Shown here: one piece after another, positions 34,155 through 43,115 of the stretch
How the letters are laid out: every line of letters begins with the position of its first letter
Numbering within the stretch: the first letter of the stretch is position 1
Origin: CBDEUK01 sp965250225
Lineage (GTDB): Bacteria > Pseudomonadota > Gammaproteobacteria > Eutrophobiales > Eutrophobiaceae
Reading direction: 5' to 3'
Length of the DNA: 64,000 nucleotides
Assembly: GCA_965250225.1 (NCBI GenBank)
Contig: CBDFNQ010000034.1
Coordinates: 1-64,000, forward strand
Notes under the pieces: generated by a model
Told to the model about the DNA's origin: nothing
The model's database searches: none
The model's input: only the letters and a program-made list of their open reading frames with translations
Program-made: the position numbers and the translations under genes

Positions 34155-34188
34155 TTAGGGAAACTCTGATTAAGTCAAAGCTTCCTTA
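34155..34188. repeat. Palindromic dispersed repeat after the NUDIX gene
   Basis: TTAGGGAAACTCTGA, loop TTAAG, then TCAAAGCTTCCTTA. It is the same family as 22641, 24021 and 28391, and lies between two convergent genes, where it could serve as a shared 3' stem. Confidence 0.65.
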
Positions 34189-34194
34189 TTAGTA

Positions 34195-34428
34195 TCAGGC
34201 TTCGCTAATTTCTACCCACAGGCCAAAGCTGCATTCATGACATTTGCCATCATTCCTTACCTGAGCTCCTTTTGGGAATTCCTGGTCGTTCCAGAAACAA
34301 CTGGCGTTTTCTGCTTCTAGTTGCACAGTATCCTGACTGCTCATTGGGCCAACGATCTTGGAGGTTCTCTTTCCAGCTTCCGGTGCCTCTACCACTGTTG
34401 GATCAGACATAAATATATTGCTCCTCAA
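34195..34428 (-). CDS. Small Cys-containing protein divergent from sat
   Basis: A 77-residue protein whose C-terminal half contains ENASCFWNDQEFPKGAQ, DGKCHECSFGLWVEI. The Cys...CxxC pattern with CFW...FPKGA...W resembles the DUF1496 type, and might bind a metal. The N-terminal third is variable. It shares a 128-base upstream region with sat and could be co-regulated with it; that is inference. Confidence 0.6.
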   Translation of the reverse strand: MRSNIFMSDPTVVEAPEAGKRTSKIVGPMSSQDTVQLEAENASCFWNDQEFPKGAQVRNDGKCHECSFGLWVEISEA

Positions 34429-34556
34429 ATGTGTCTTTTTTTCATCTTAATGCCAGAACAGGGTTTCTGCTAGTGTAAAACTTGCATTTATTGGCAGGAT
34501 CATTATGGTAAGCGGCCTTTTTGAGACTAACAATGTAGATACAGTAGGAGATAAGA

Positions 34557-35744
34557 ATGATTAAGCCGCATGGCTCAGATACCTTGACCTCACTTTATGT
34601 GGCCGATGAGGCGATACGCAATGAACTGATTGAAGAGGCAAAAGAATTGCCCTCTATCATCTTGAATTCAGCATCCGCGGCAAACGCCGTAATGTTGGGT
34701 GCTGGTTACTTCACACCGTTGCCCGGTTATATGAATCTGGAAGATGCTCTCAGTGTTTCCAGCCATATGAAAACCACCGATGGCGTGTTCTGGCCTGTCA
34801 CGGTCATGAATCGCACCGATGATATTTCAGCTATTAAGAATGCAAAACGCATAGCCTTGCTTGATCCTAATGTGGAAGGCAATCCATTGTTGGCAATTCA
34901 GGATATTGAAGCGATTGAAGAAATCACGACTGATCAACTAACTACTATGGCGGCAAAGAATTTTGGTACCCTAGATGAGACGCATCCCGGCGTATCCACG
35001 TTTATGAGCCTAGGTAAGTATGTCATTTCTGGCCCGATACAGGTATTGAACTACAGTTATTTTGCGGCTGATTTTCCTGAAACCTTCCGCACTGCCAGTG
35101 AAATTCGCGACTTGATTGCTAAAAATAACTGGGAAAAAGTGGTCGCTTTCCAGACTCGTAATCCTATGCACCGTGCCCACGAAGAATTGTGCAAGATGGC
35201 GCTTGAATCCGTCAAGGCTGACGGTGTGCTGGTGCATATGCTGCTCGGTAAATTGAAGAAGGGCGATATTCCAGCAGATGTTCGCGATGCTGCTATTCGT
35301 AAAATGGTAGAGCTGTATTTTCCTGCTAATACGGTTGAAGTCACCGGTTATGGATTTGATATGCTCTATGCAGGGCCACGCGAAGCCGTGCTCCACGCGG
35401 TATTTCGTCAGAATGCAGGTTGTACCCATTTAATCGTCGGTCGTGATCATGCCGGTGTCGGTGATTTTTATGGTCCCTTCGATGCGCAGACTATCTTTGA
35501 TGAAATCCCTGATGGGGCCCTGGAAATTGAAATCTTCAAGGCCGATCACACGGCCTACTCAAAAAAACTCGACAAGGTAGTCATGATGCGCGATGCCGTT
35601 GACCACAGTAAAGACGACTTCGTCCTTTTATCAGGCACCAAAGTACGTGACATGTTGGCTGCAGGCGAGGATTTGCCAGTGGAGTTTGCCCGTCCTGAAG
35701 TTGCGAAAATCTTGATGCAACATTATCAAACTGAGTCTGAATAA
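34557..35744 (+). CDS. sat: Sulfate adenylyltransferase (ATP sulfurylase)
   Basis: A 395-residue homo-oligomeric ATP sulfurylase. Catalytic motifs are QTRNPMHRAHEELC (the HxxH-type nucleotide site), GRDHAGVGDFYG, and a third region with LLSGTKVRDML. In sulfur oxidisers this enzyme runs backward, making ATP and sulfate from APS. In others it activates sulfate, and the direction cannot be read from the sequence. No aprAB or dsr genes are in the window. ATG at 34557 follows AGGAG. Confidence 0.95.
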   Translation: MIKPHGSDTLTSLYVADEAIRNELIEEAKELPSIILNSASAANAVMLGAGYFTPLPGYMNLEDALSVSSHMKTTDGVFWPVTVMNRTDDISAIKNAKRIALLDPNVEGNPLLAIQDIEAIEEITTDQLTTMAAKNFGTLDETHPGVSTFMSLGKYVISGPIQVLNYSYFAADFPETFRTASEIRDLIAKNNWEKVVAFQTRNPMHRAHEELCKMALESVKADGVLVHMLLGKLKKGDIPADVRDAAIRKMVELYFPANTVEVTGYGFDMLYAGPREAVLHAVFRQNAGCTHLIVGRDHAGVGDFYGPFDAQTIFDEIPDGALEIEIFKADHTAYSKKLDKVVMMRDAVDHSKDDFVLLSGTKVRDMLAAGEDLPVEFARPEVAKILMQHYQTESE

Positions 35745-35838
35745 TTTTTTCTATGGTGGGGCTTGAATTTACTGGCTCCGCCCTTACCTGAAAGCATCAA
35801 ATACTTTTCATAGCGCCAATCAATCATGCGTTGGTTGG

Positions 35839-35866
35839 TTGACTTTGGAAAGATTTTGACTATAGT
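35839..35866 (+). promoter_or_regulatory. Sigma-70-like promoter for groESL
   Basis: TTGACT, a 16-base spacer, and TATAGT, ending one base before the CIRCE operator. The overlap explains HrcA repression. Confidence 0.65.
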
Positions 35867-35867
35867 C

Positions 35868-35894
35868 TTAGCACTCGCTTAGTATGAGTGCTAA
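35868..35894 (+). promoter_or_regulatory. CIRCE operator (HrcA binding site)
   Basis: A perfect TTAGCACTC, nine-base spacer, GAGTGCTAA. This is the canonical HrcA operator, placed just after the promoter and about 64 bases ahead of groES. It predicts HrcA repression of groESL; hrcA itself is not in the window. Confidence 0.93.
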
Positions 35895-35957
35895 CAAGTT
35901 TTAGTAATAAAATATTAATTTAATGTAATCAATTACTTACATGAGGAATAGAACAAT

Positions 35958-36248
35958 ATGAAAATTCGTCCGTTACAAGATCGCGTCATTATCAAACGCA
36001 TGGAGGAAGAAAAAACCTCTTCTGGCGGTATCGTGATCCCCGATAGTGCTACTGAGAAACCGATTAAGGGTGAAGTTGTTGCTGTTGGCAATGGCAAGAT
36101 CCTGGAAAACGGTGATGTTCGTGCCGTTGACCTGAAAGTCGGCGACCAGGTTCTTTTTGGAAAATATTCAGGTACTGAAGTCAAAGTTGATAGCGAAGAA
36201 TTACTCGTTATGCGCGAAGAAGACATCATGGGTGTCCTGGAAGGCTAA
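35958..36248 (+). CDS. groES: Co-chaperonin GroES
   Basis: A 96-residue GroES (IRPLQDRVIIKRMEEEKTSSGGIVIPD; GDQVLFGKYSGTE). It caps the GroEL ring. It is co-transcribed with groEL 57 bases downstream and controlled by CIRCE. Confidence 0.98.
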   Translation: MKIRPLQDRVIIKRMEEEKTSSGGIVIPDSATEKPIKGEVVAVGNGKILENGDVRAVDLKVGDQVLFGKYSGTEVKVDSEELLVMREEDIMGVLEG

Positions 36249-36305
36249 GCTTTTCTGGATTTAACCAAACATACATTTATTTATATATTATTGAGGAATT
36301 AAACA

Positions 36306-37946
36306 ATGGCTGCAAAAGAAGTCAAATTTGGAAATGATGCCCGCAGTAAAATGGCTGCTGGCGTTAACATCCTGGCAGATGCCGTAAAACAAACACTGGG
36401 ACCTAAAGGTCGTAACGTTATTCTGGATAAGAGCTTTGGTGCTCCTACTGTGACGAAAGATGGTGTTTCCGTTGCAAAAGAAATCGAACTTGATGACAAA
36501 TTCGAGAACATGGGTGCACAGATGCTTAAGGAAGTCGCTTCCAAGACATCGGACGTTGCTGGTGATGGCACCACGACTGCTACCGTACTGGCTCAGGCCA
36601 TCGTTCGCGAAGGTCTGAAATCTGTTACTGCCGGTGTGAATCCGATGGATATCAAACGTGGTATCGATAAAGGTGTTATTGCTGCAGTAGAACAATTGAA
36701 GGATCTGTCCAAACCTTGCACCGACAGCAAATCCATTGCTCAGGTGGGTACTATCTCTGCTAACTCTGACACTGATGTGGGTGAAATTATCGCCGATGCC
36801 ATGAACAAGGTGGGTAAAGAAGGTGTTATCACCGTTGAAGAAGGTTCAGGTCTGGAAAATGAACTGGACGTGGTTGAAGGTATGCAGTTTGATCGTGGCT
36901 ACCTGTCGCCTTACTTCATCAACAACCAGGAATCCATGAGTGTTGAACTGGAAGCACCTTTTATTCTGCTGTTTGACAAGAAAATCTCAAACGTACGTGA
37001 CCTGATTCCATTACTGGAAGGTGTTGCCAAGGCCGGTAAATCATTGATGATCATTGCTGAAGATGTTGAAGGCGAAGCCCTGGCGACATTAGTTGTGAAT
37101 AACATGCGCGGTATTGTTAAGGTTGCTGCGGTTAAGTCACCGGGTTTTGGTGATCGACGTAAAGCCATGTTGGAAGACATCGCTATCCTGACTGGTGGTA
37201 CGGTTATTTCTGAAGAAGTTGGTTTGTCCCTGGAAAAGGCAACTCTTGAAGATCTCGGTACTGCTAAACGTGTTCAAATCACAAAAGACAATACCACCAT
37301 TATCGATGGTGCTGGTCAAGGCAGTGATATCGAAGGACGTATCAAGCAAATCCGTCAACAGATTGAAGAATCTTCTTCGGACTATGACAGTGAAAAATTG
37401 CAAGAACGTGCTGCTAAATTATCGGGCGGTGTTGCTGTTATTAAAGTCGGCGCAGCGACTGAAATTGAAATGAAAGAAAAGAAAGCTCGCGTTGAGGATG
37501 CTTTACACTCAACCCGTGCTGCAGTTGAAGAAGGTGTCGTAGCGGGCGGTGGTGTTGCCCTGATACGAGTACAATCTTCTATTTCAGCGGTTAAAGGTGA
37601 TAACGACGATCAAGACGTTGGTATTCAGATTTTAACACGTGCCGTTGAAGAACCATTACGTCAGATCGTAAACAACAGTGGTGAAGAAGCTTCCGTGATC
37701 GTGAACAAGGTCAAAGAAGAAAAAGGCAGCATTGGCTATAATGCAGCGACTGCTGAATTCGGTGACATGATTAAAATGGGCATCCTCGATCCCACCAAGG
37801 TAACTCGTTCAGCATTACAAAACGCAGCATCTGTAGCCGGTCTGTTATTGACTACTGAAGCGATGGTAGCCGAGTTACCTAAGGACGATGCTCCAGGTAT
37901 GCCTCCAATGGACGGTGGTATGGGTGGTATGGGTGGCATGATGTAA
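36306..37946 (+). CDS. groEL: Chaperonin GroEL
   Basis: A 546-residue 60 kDa chaperonin with LGPKGRNVILDKSFG, GDGTTTATVLAQAI, AAVEEGVVAGGGVALIR and a GGM-repeat tail (MGGMGGMM). All are canonical. It is followed by a strong terminator. Confidence 0.98.
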   Translation: MAAKEVKFGNDARSKMAAGVNILADAVKQTLGPKGRNVILDKSFGAPTVTKDGVSVAKEIELDDKFENMGAQMLKEVASKTSDVAGDGTTTATVLAQAIVREGLKSVTAGVNPMDIKRGIDKGVIAAVEQLKDLSKPCTDSKSIAQVGTISANSDTDVGEIIADAMNKVGKEGVITVEEGSGLENELDVVEGMQFDRGYLSPYFINNQESMSVELEAPFILLFDKKISNVRDLIPLLEGVAKAGKSLMIIAEDVEGEALATLVVNNMRGIVKVAAVKSPGFGDRRKAMLEDIAILTGGTVISEEVGLSLEKATLEDLGTAKRVQITKDNTTIIDGAGQGSDIEGRIKQIRQQIEESSSDYDSEKLQERAAKLSGGVAVIKVGAATEIEMKEKKARVEDALHSTRAAVEEGVVAGGGVALIRVQSSISAVKGDNDDQDVGIQILTRAVEEPLRQIVNNSGEEASVIVNKVKEEKGSIGYNAATAEFGDMIKMGILDPTKVTRSALQNAASVAGLLLTTEAMVAELPKDDAPGMPPMDGGMGGMGGMM

Positions 37947-37981
37947 TCATTGTTCATTCTCTACCTTTTAATAAGGTAAAT

Positions 37982-38011
37982 AAAAAACCTCGCATTAGCG
38001 GGGTTTTTTTA
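37982..38011 (+). terminator. Intrinsic terminator after groEL
   Basis: A stem AACCTCGC / GCGGGGTT with a short loop, followed by seven Ts. Typical rho-independent terminator about 40 bases past the groEL stop. Confidence 0.85.
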
Positions 38012-38105
38012 TGAAAGAATCACAACCTCATGTTCGGCATGTTATTCTGACCCCAATTGTTAATCTTCATTGTTACCATTATCACCTTTAAAGGACTAAA
38101 AACAC

Positions 38106-39032
38106 ATGTTTGCCATAATTCCTTATAAACCTGAAGTTCATTTAAATTATATTCCGATATTCAGTATTATCATTTGTATTATATGTGTTTACTTACATTA
38201 TAGTGTTGAAAATAATCTCGATGAGGTTGAATCATCAGCTAATTATTTTTGTGAAAAATATAAAAGTCGCGGATTTAAGAATTCAGTCAAAAGTATTTAT
38301 GGTCAATATACACTTGAAGCCTGCTCTGTATTATTAATGCAAGTGCACTCCTATCCTGATGAAAAAATAATAATTGATGAATTTGTTAATTCATCAAAAA
38401 AACTCTCAATATATTCAAAATCTAACTCCAAAAAATATGTAAAAAAATATTTAACTAGAGCAGTAACAAAATTTAAAGAAAGTAAGCCGCCAGAATATCT
38501 GGTCAATAAGTATGTTTATGTTGGTGGTTCTATGAACGTAAGCAGAATGGTTTCTTCTTCATTTGCACATGCCAGTTGGTTACACCTCATTGGTAATGTT
38601 CTTGGTTATGTATCTTTTGGATTACTGGTTGAGTTAATCATTGGGCCGTTCTTTTTTATAGCGTTATTTTTAACGATATCTATTTCAGTCGGTCTCGCGT
38701 CATCTGTTTGGTATGGCGGTTCTGACATACCTAATTTATTTCTCGGTTTATCAGGCGTAGTTTTTGGAATGATGGGCGCATTGGTTTATTTATGGCCACA
38801 AGCAAGGATAAAAGCTATTTTATGGGTTGTAATAATAGTAAAGAATATTAGTCTGCCCGCCTGGGTAATTGCAGTATTTTACATCAGTTGGAATGTTCAT
38901 TATGTATTAGAACAGGCTGATTCCAATACAAATTTTATCGCACATATAGCTGGTGCAATTGCAGGCTTTCTATTTTCTCTGATATTGCTGAGGAAGAAAA
39001 AAGAAGATTTGATAGAGATGCTTAAATCTTGA
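38106..39032 (+). CDS. Rhomboid-family intramembrane serine protease
   Basis: A 308-residue polytopic protein. One N-terminal span is followed by a ~110-residue soluble segment, then a rhomboid core: SSFAHASWLHLIGNVLGY, catalytic Ser216 in GLSGVVFG, and His280 in FIAHIAGAIAGF. The Ser/His pair is complete. Substrate unknown. The coding region is A/T-rich compared with groEL. Confidence 0.88.
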   Translation: MFAIIPYKPEVHLNYIPIFSIIICIICVYLHYSVENNLDEVESSANYFCEKYKSRGFKNSVKSIYGQYTLEACSVLLMQVHSYPDEKIIIDEFVNSSKKLSIYSKSNSKKYVKKYLTRAVTKFKESKPPEYLVNKYVYVGGSMNVSRMVSSSFAHASWLHLIGNVLGYVSFGLLVELIIGPFFFIALFLTISISVGLASSVWYGGSDIPNLFLGLSGVVFGMMGALVYLWPQARIKAILWVVIIVKNISLPAWVIAVFYISWNVHYVLEQADSNTNFIAHIAGAIAGFLFSLILLRKKKEDLIEMLKS

Positions 39033-39079
39033 TACACATAAAAATCAAAGAGTCATTTCAAATTAGAAAATTCTAACGC

Positions 39080-40336
39080 TTACCGTTTCATGGCTTCGAA
39101 GAATTCAGAGTTATTCTTGGTGCCTTTCAATCGTTCCAGCAGGAATTCCATTGCCACAGTCGGTTCCATCGGATGAAGCAGCTTACGTAGGATCCAGATT
39201 TTCTGTAATTCATCTGGTGTGGTTAACAAGTCTTCTTTTCGTGTACCGGAGCGGGTGATGTTGATTGCTGGGTAGATGCGTTTCTCAGAAATTTCTCTAT
39301 CAAGATGCAGTTCCATATTGCCGGTTCCCTTGAATTCTTCGTAGATAACATCATCCATGCGTGAACCGGTATCAACCAGTGCAGTTGCTATAATGGTTAA
39401 ACTACCACCTTCCTCGATATTACGTGCTGCACCAAAGAAACGTTTGGGACGTTGCAGGGCATTAGCATCAACACCACCGGTTAATACTTTGCCTGAGGCC
39501 GGTACAACAGTATTGTAGGCGCGTGCCAGACGAGTGATGGAATCGAGCAGGATAACAACGTCTTTTTTATGTTCCGTTAAACGTTTTGCCCTGGCAATTA
39601 CCATCTCAGCGACTTGTACGTGGCGTGAAGCAGGTTCGTCAAAGGTGCTGGAGATCACTTCACCACGGACTGAACGCGACATTTCGGTGACTTCTTCTGG
39701 ACGTTCGTCAATCAACAATACGATCAAATGACATTCAGGATGATTGTGAGTGATTGATTGAGCGATGCTTTGCAGCATCATGGTTTTACCAGATTTTGGC
39801 GGTGATACAATCAATCCACGTTGGCCTTTCCCAATCGGTGAAGCCAAATCAATAATTCTTGGTGTTAAATCTTCTGTACTGCCATTTCCAATCTCAAGAT
39901 TTAAACGTTCATTTGCAAACAACGGTGTCAGGTTTTCGAACAGAATTTTATGTTTTGCTTTTTCCGGTGGTTCGAAATTAATCTCCGCAACTTTTAATAA
40001 GGCGAAATAGCGCTCCCCATCTTTGGGAGGACGAATTTTACCTGCGACGTTATCACCGGTTCTTAGATTGAAACGGCGGATTTGACTTGGAGAGACATAG
40101 ATATCATCCGGTCCGGCGAGATAAGAACAGTCTGCTGAACGTAAGAAACCAAAGCCATCCTGGAGTATTTCCAGGACTCCGTTGCCATAGATGTCTTCGC
40201 CTTTTTTGGCTTGTGCCTTGAGTATCTCAAAGATAACGTCCTGTTTTCTGGAGCGGGCGAGGCCATCAAGGCCAAGGTTTTCTGATAATTTAATAAGTTC
40301 GGATGCGGGTTGTTGTTTTAGTTCGGTAAGATTCAT
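39080..40336 (-). CDS. rho: Transcription termination factor Rho
   Basis: A 418-residue hexameric RNA helicase, full length. The RNA-binding domain includes GFGFLRSADCSYLAGPDDIYVS; the ATPase domain has GQRGLIVSPPKSGKT (P-loop), LIVLLIDERPEEV and the Q/R loops. Order rho-trxA-rhlB is conserved in Gammaproteobacteria. The 160-base leader to trxA is typical for rho. Confidence 0.98.
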   Translation of the reverse strand: MNLTELKQQPASELIKLSENLGLDGLARSRKQDVIFEILKAQAKKGEDIYGNGVLEILQDGFGFLRSADCSYLAGPDDIYVSPSQIRRFNLRTGDNVAGKIRPPKDGERYFALLKVAEINFEPPEKAKHKILFENLTPLFANERLNLEIGNGSTEDLTPRIIDLASPIGKGQRGLIVSPPKSGKTMMLQSIAQSITHNHPECHLIVLLIDERPEEVTEMSRSVRGEVISSTFDEPASRHVQVAEMVIARAKRLTEHKKDVVILLDSITRLARAYNTVVPASGKVLTGGVDANALQRPKRFFGAARNIEEGGSLTIIATALVDTGSRMDDVIYEEFKGTGNMELHLDREISEKRIYPAINITRSGTRKEDLLTTPDELQKIWILRKLLHPMEPTVAMEFLLERLKGTKNNSEFFEAMKR

Positions 40337-40499
40337 ATTCTGAAGATCACAGGTTTATGTAAAAAAGTTTGGCGTACAGGACGCCGAATTGAGTTATGTG
40401 TTCGTTTGGGGAATAAAAAAAATGAATTTTTAGGTGTTTAATAATACCTTGATATAAAAGTTAGCACTTAATGTGGCTTTCGTCCAGTTTTTATTTCGT

Positions 40500-40826
40500 T
40501 TATACCGTTTCGTCAATGAATTCCATTAACTGGGTTTTGGATAAGGCCCCAACCTTTGTTGCCGCGACATTGCCTTCTTTAAAAATCATCAAGGTAGGAA
40601 TACCGCGAACCGAATATTTTTGAGGTGTTTCCTGGTTATCATCAATATTAATTTTGGCGATGGTTATTTTGTCACCATATTCTTCTGCTATTTCATCCAG
40701 AATTGGTGCTATCATCTTGCACGGCCCGCACCATTCGGCCCAATAGTCCAGCAGAACAGGCTTTTGTGAATTCAAGATTTCATCTTCAAAACTGGAGTCA
40801 GAAACATAAATAATTTTGTCACTCAT
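40500..40826 (-). CDS. trxA: Thioredoxin 1
   Basis: A 108-residue thioredoxin with active site WCGPCK (Cys33 and Cys36), the cis-Pro loop VRGIPTLMIF and a normal length. Reduces disulfides in the cytoplasm. It lies upstream of rho on the same strand, divergent from rhlB. Confidence 0.98.
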   Translation of the reverse strand: MSDKIIYVSDSSFEDEILNSQKPVLLDYWAEWCGPCKMIAPILDEIAEEYGDKITIAKINIDDNQETPQKYSVRGIPTLMIFKEGNVAATKVGALSKTQLMEFIDETV

Positions 40827-40918
40827 TATAAAAAATAATCCTCAAAAAATGTTAAGAAAATACAACAGAAGCAATTCTAAGGCACTGAAGCATAGACTGC
40901 AAAGTCATCGTTGTTCAC

Positions 40919-42196
40919 GTGGAGAATAATTCTCTGTCATCTGTTCGTTTTGAGCAACTTCCTCTGGATGAACGCTTGTTAAAAGCAGTTTCCACACTAG
41001 GTTATGAATTTTGTACCCCTATTCAGGCAGAAACTGTGCCACTTTTGCTTGAAAAGCAGGATATTGCTGGTCAAGCACAAACCGGCACTGGCAAAACCGC
41101 GAGCTTTCTACTCGTTACTATGCATATGTTGCTGAATTCAGGCAACACAAGTAGAGCCGGAATGCCGCGTGCCCTGATCGTGTCACCGACCCGTGAGTTA
41201 GCAATCCAGATCCATAAAGATGCTGTAGCACTGAATCAATACGCAAATTTAAATCTTGCTTTGGTATATGGGGGCGTTGATTACATAAAACAACGGGATC
41301 AATTCGATCAAGCTGTCGATATTTTAATTGGCACACCAGGTCGTCTGATTGATTACTTTAAGCAACACTCTTATAAACTCAGTGAGGTAGAGGCGGTGGT
41401 GCTGGATGAAGCAGATCGTATGTTTGATCTGGGTTTTATCAAAGATGTGCGTTATTTATTGCGTCGATGTCCGAAACCGGATCAACGCCTGGGTATGTTA
41501 TTTTCTGCAACCTTGAGTTTGCGTGTGACAGAACTCGCTTACGAACATATGAATAATCCTCATCTGGTCAAGATTAATCCTGATCAGGTGACAGCGGAAA
41601 ATGTAACACAGACACTTTACCATGTAGCGAATGACGAAAAGATCCCGCTATTAATTGGGCTGTTAAAACGAATTGATCCCAAACGAACAATTGTATTCGT
41701 TAACACCAAGCGTACTGCGGAAAGGGTGTCATCGTACTTACTCGGCAACGATTATGAAGTGGCTATTTTATCGGGTGATGTACCACAGAAAAAACGCCAG
41801 GCATTGTTTGAGCGGTTTTCCAATGGTGAATTGGCAATATTAGTGGCAACGGATCTGGCTGCCCGTGGACTGCATATCCCGGATGTCAGCCATGTGTTCA
41901 ATTATGATTTACCGCAGAATGCCGAAGACTTTGTCCATCGGATTGGCCGAACTGCCCGAGCTGGTGCCAGTGGTGATGCGGTGAGTTTTGGTTGCGAAGA
42001 ATACGTTTATTCGTTGATTGAGATTGAGGAATATCTTGGTCATAAACTCCCTGTAAAAGCAGTGGATAATGATCTGTTACTGGAACCGAAGCCACCGGTG
42101 AGGATCAAAAAAGCGCAACATCATCATGGTGGACACAATAAAAACGATTCAAAGCGCCATCGCAGACCGCGGCGTAAACCAGATTCAAGAGCCTAA
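40919..42196 (+). CDS. rhlB: DEAD-box ATP-dependent RNA helicase RhlB
   Basis: A 425-residue DEAD-box helicase with AQTGTGKTASFL (motif I), VLDEADRMFDLGF (DEAD, motif II), FSATLS (III), and HRIGRTARAG (VI). Divergence from trxA-rho identifies it as RhlB, the degradosome helicase. The C-terminus is His/Lys/Arg-rich. Start is GTG at 40919. Confidence 0.93.
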   Translation: MENNSLSSVRFEQLPLDERLLKAVSTLGYEFCTPIQAETVPLLLEKQDIAGQAQTGTGKTASFLLVTMHMLLNSGNTSRAGMPRALIVSPTRELAIQIHKDAVALNQYANLNLALVYGGVDYIKQRDQFDQAVDILIGTPGRLIDYFKQHSYKLSEVEAVVLDEADRMFDLGFIKDVRYLLRRCPKPDQRLGMLFSATLSLRVTELAYEHMNNPHLVKINPDQVTAENVTQTLYHVANDEKIPLLIGLLKRIDPKRTIVFVNTKRTAERVSSYLLGNDYEVAILSGDVPQKKRQALFERFSNGELAILVATDLAARGLHIPDVSHVFNYDLPQNAEDFVHRIGRTARAGASGDAVSFGCEEYVYSLIEIEEYLGHKLPVKAVDNDLLLEPKPPVRIKKAQHHHGGHNKNDSKRHRRPRRKPDSRA

Positions 42197-42853
42197 ACGT
42201 TTTCCTATCCACTCGCCTATATCGCTTAGCTGCTGAGGACAAACCGCATGTAGCATGGGATATTCCTGCCACTCTATTTGGCAATCTAATTCCTCCAGCT
42301 TCTGAAACGTATCTTTTGCGGTAAACACGGGTATCACCGGATCAAAAGTGCCGTGCATTTGTAAAATAGACGTGGCTTTATTGGCCTTATGGATTTCGCC
42401 AGCCAGGTTTTCCAGCAAGGGCATGTAGGTGGACAGTGCCAGTATGCCTGCCAGGCTTGATGAATAACGTAGACCTGTATACAAGGCCATCGCGCCGCCC
42501 TGGGAAAAACCGGCAAGGATAATTTTATTTGTTGGGATATTTTTATCTCGTTCTTCTTGTATCAGGCCTTCCATTAGATTGGCCGATTCCTTAATCGATT
42601 CGGCATCCTCCTGTCGGGTCAGATCGATGGCTTTAACGTCATACCAGGCACGCATCGACATACCGCCATTGATGGTGATAGGTCGAACCGGTGCGTGTGG
42701 AAAGATAAAACGGATACCCAGTTCATCGTCGAGTCCAAGCTGCGGGACGACAGGTTTGAAATCATGACCATCGGCACCGAGGCCATGTAGCCAGATGACG
42801 CTGGTCTTGTGTTGTTGTTTCGGTTCAATAAAGACCGCATCGGGTTGCTGCAT
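42185..42853 (-). CDS. Alpha/beta-hydrolase: carboxylesterase/phospholipase family
   Basis: A 222-residue esterase of the PLPBT/abhydrolase_2 family. It has the oxyanion region WLHGLGADGHDF, nucleophile elbow GFSQGGAMAL (Ser), and Asp/His near HGTFDPVIP and ..MLHAVCPQQL; the last His follows the pattern H. It overlaps the rhlB 3' end by 12 bases, convergent. Confidence 0.9.
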   Translation of the reverse strand: MQQPDAVFIEPKQQHKTSVIWLHGLGADGHDFKPVVPQLGLDDELGIRFIFPHAPVRPITINGGMSMRAWYDVKAIDLTRQEDAESIKESANLMEGLIQEERDKNIPTNKIILAGFSQGGAMALYTGLRYSSSLAGILALSTYMPLLENLAGEIHKANKATSILQMHGTFDPVIPVFTAKDTFQKLEELDCQIEWQEYPMLHAVCPQQLSDIGEWIGKRLGS

Positions 42854-42969
42854 GGAATTGTATAATTATTGTTATAAATGGCTGCTAAGCATATCCTGAA
42901 TCGTGAACGTTTTTCCATAACAGAATTTTTGCTATGCTGCACGGATAACCCATTGTTATGGATATGCTC

Positions 42970-43107
42970 ATGAACCTACGCGATTATTGTCTGACATCAT
43001 TATTGTTGTTTTCACTGTTTGTGCTATCTGCCTGCGGTCAAAAAGGTGAGCTCTACCTGCCTGACGATCAAGCCGCGTTTGTCGAACTGACGACACAACA
43101 CAGTTAA
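42970..43107 (+). CDS. lptM: LptM/YifL-type small lipoprotein
   Basis: A 45-residue lipoprotein: signal MNLRDYCLTSLLLFSLFVLSAC (lipidated Cys22), followed by GQKGELYLPDD, the LptM/YifL hallmark (CGQKGPLYLP). LptM helps mature the LptD lipopolysaccharide transporter. Position just ahead of lysA is conserved in Gammaproteobacteria. Starts at 42958 or 42964 are possible in the same frame. Confidence 0.88.
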   Translation: MNLRDYCLTSLLLFSLFVLSACGQKGELYLPDDQAAFVELTTQHS

Positions 43108-43115
43108 TAACTAAG

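Noticed and set aside
35745..35800. Terminator after sat
   Set aside because: Only a weak GGGGC/GCCC pairing with no T-run after it.
36288..37957. Long open frames antisense to groES and groEL
   Set aside because: They mirror the codon structure of highly conserved genes and have no ribosome binding sites or family resemblance.
40337..40499. Structured RNA in the rho leader
   Set aside because: The leader is A/T-rich and I could not find a conserved stem set; rho autoregulation is known in E. coli but not visible here.
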